64,000 nucleotides of DNA. It comes from Diploscapter coronatus. Lineage: Eukaryota > Nematoda > Chromadorea > Rhabditida > Rhabditidae. The position numbers were made by a program, and so were the translations under genes. Of this stretch, positions 63,409-64,000 are shown piece by piece (position 1 is the stretch's first letter; each line of letters begins with the position of its first letter). The stretch covers positions 64,743,249-64,807,248 of the forward strand of contig OZ038423.1 of NCBI GenBank assembly GCA_964036155.1, read 5' to 3'. The notes beneath the pieces were generated by a model that did no database searches, was not told the DNA's origin, and saw only the letters and a list, made by a program, of their open reading frames with translations.

Positions 63409-64000
63409 ATCTTCTTTTCCCTTTTAAATTTGCTTTGCTTTTTCTTTTACACGCTCTGTCTTTCTGCTCCTTTTCTAATTACTTTTACATTTTAAGGCAA
63501 AAATCATATTTAGATTGATTCAATCGGGCTGAAATTTTATAGGGAGTTTGGATAATTATGGACCTTTCATTTCACACCAAAATGAGCTTTCCTGGATGAT
63601 CATATTTATGCGCGATCTTTATCCGGATTAATGGGATTTTTATATACTTTTTTAGTATCTTATATTAATCTATCCTGTTCATATAAAGCCAAGATTAGAA
63701 GTTTTCTCAATTTTTATAGTAACTACATTACGTAAATACAACTAGAATTATCGGAATTAATATTCATGTTATCCACAAGTTAGCATAATTTGTTTTTTAT
63801 TGTTACTTCATCCCCGAAAACGAAAATTCGTACTTTCACGAATTTCAGGATGTGCCGAAAATTTGAAAAAGCAGTCAGTTTTATCGTATTCTCCCACTAT
63901 AAGTTTGACATTTTCTAGTTGAAACTTATCACTTAGATTCAGAACATAGAGTATACGAATTTCATGAACAAGTTTCAGTTTCTTATCTACCGTTCCTATG
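63409..64000. other. Unassigned sequence at window end
   Basis: T-rich near 63410-63480, then AT-rich. No exon, repeat or RNA gene recognised. An upstream exon of the SAEG-1-like transcript could lie here or beyond the window. Confidence 0.4.

Noticed and set aside
1..64000. CRISPR array, operon-type bacterial genes, rRNA or tRNA genes
   Set aside because: No regularly spaced repeats or bacterial gene organisation; no cloverleaf or rRNA core sequence was recognised by eye, though a small tRNA could be missed.

Overview
The window is nuclear DNA of an animal, most likely a nematode. The evidence is AT-rich intergenic sequence, compact multi-exon genes with TTTCAG-type acceptors, and start codons lying 0-31 bases after an AG acceptor in most genes (as expected for trans-splicing). 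The gene content fits: an ELM2-SANT-zinc-finger protein of the SAEG-1/MIDEAS type, tandem gut-type cathepsin B genes, and a PP1-like phosphatase relic. No species name can be given. All gene models were built by hand from splice signals, frame and phase. Every complete model below has a coding length that is an exact multiple of three.

Layout: 602-1959 (-) is a broken CAMK-type protein kinase. 3648-10846 (+) is a 16-exon, 769-aa protein with a disordered N-terminal half and an NHL-like beta-propeller. 12845-16834 and 17387-20938 (+) are tandem cathepsin B-like proteases of 347 and 348 aa. 21530-25120 (-) encodes a 224-aa multi-span membrane protein. 26137-27285 (-) is a PP1-like sequence with all its metal-binding boxes changed. 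27744-29078 (+) is a small secreted helical protein. 32349-33216 (+) is a Ly6/three-finger protein, probably GPI-anchored. 34221-35923 (-) is a secreted proline/glutamine-rich protein with a possible alternative last exon at 33863-33973. 37092-44970 (+) is a 10-exon MARCH-type RING-CH membrane ubiquitin ligase. 47526-59856 (-) is the 14-exon SAEG-1/MIDEAS-like gene of 860 aa. 60002-63408 is a 3.4-kb foldback element next to the 5' end of that gene.

The genes do not form one pathway. The cathepsin pair looks like a digestive-protease cluster sharing a gut-type GATA site. The SAEG-1-like protein is predicted to be a nuclear histone-deacetylase scaffold, and the MARCH protein a membrane ubiquitin ligase.

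The most notable non-coding features are: (i) the foldback element carrying four perfect TGACGTCA palindromes; (ii) kilobase introns whose sense strand is strongly pyrimidine-rich and TGCA-rich, in several genes and in either orientation; (iii) a 127-bp tract identical between the two cathepsin genes, including intron sequence; (iv) four smaller inverted-repeat elements.
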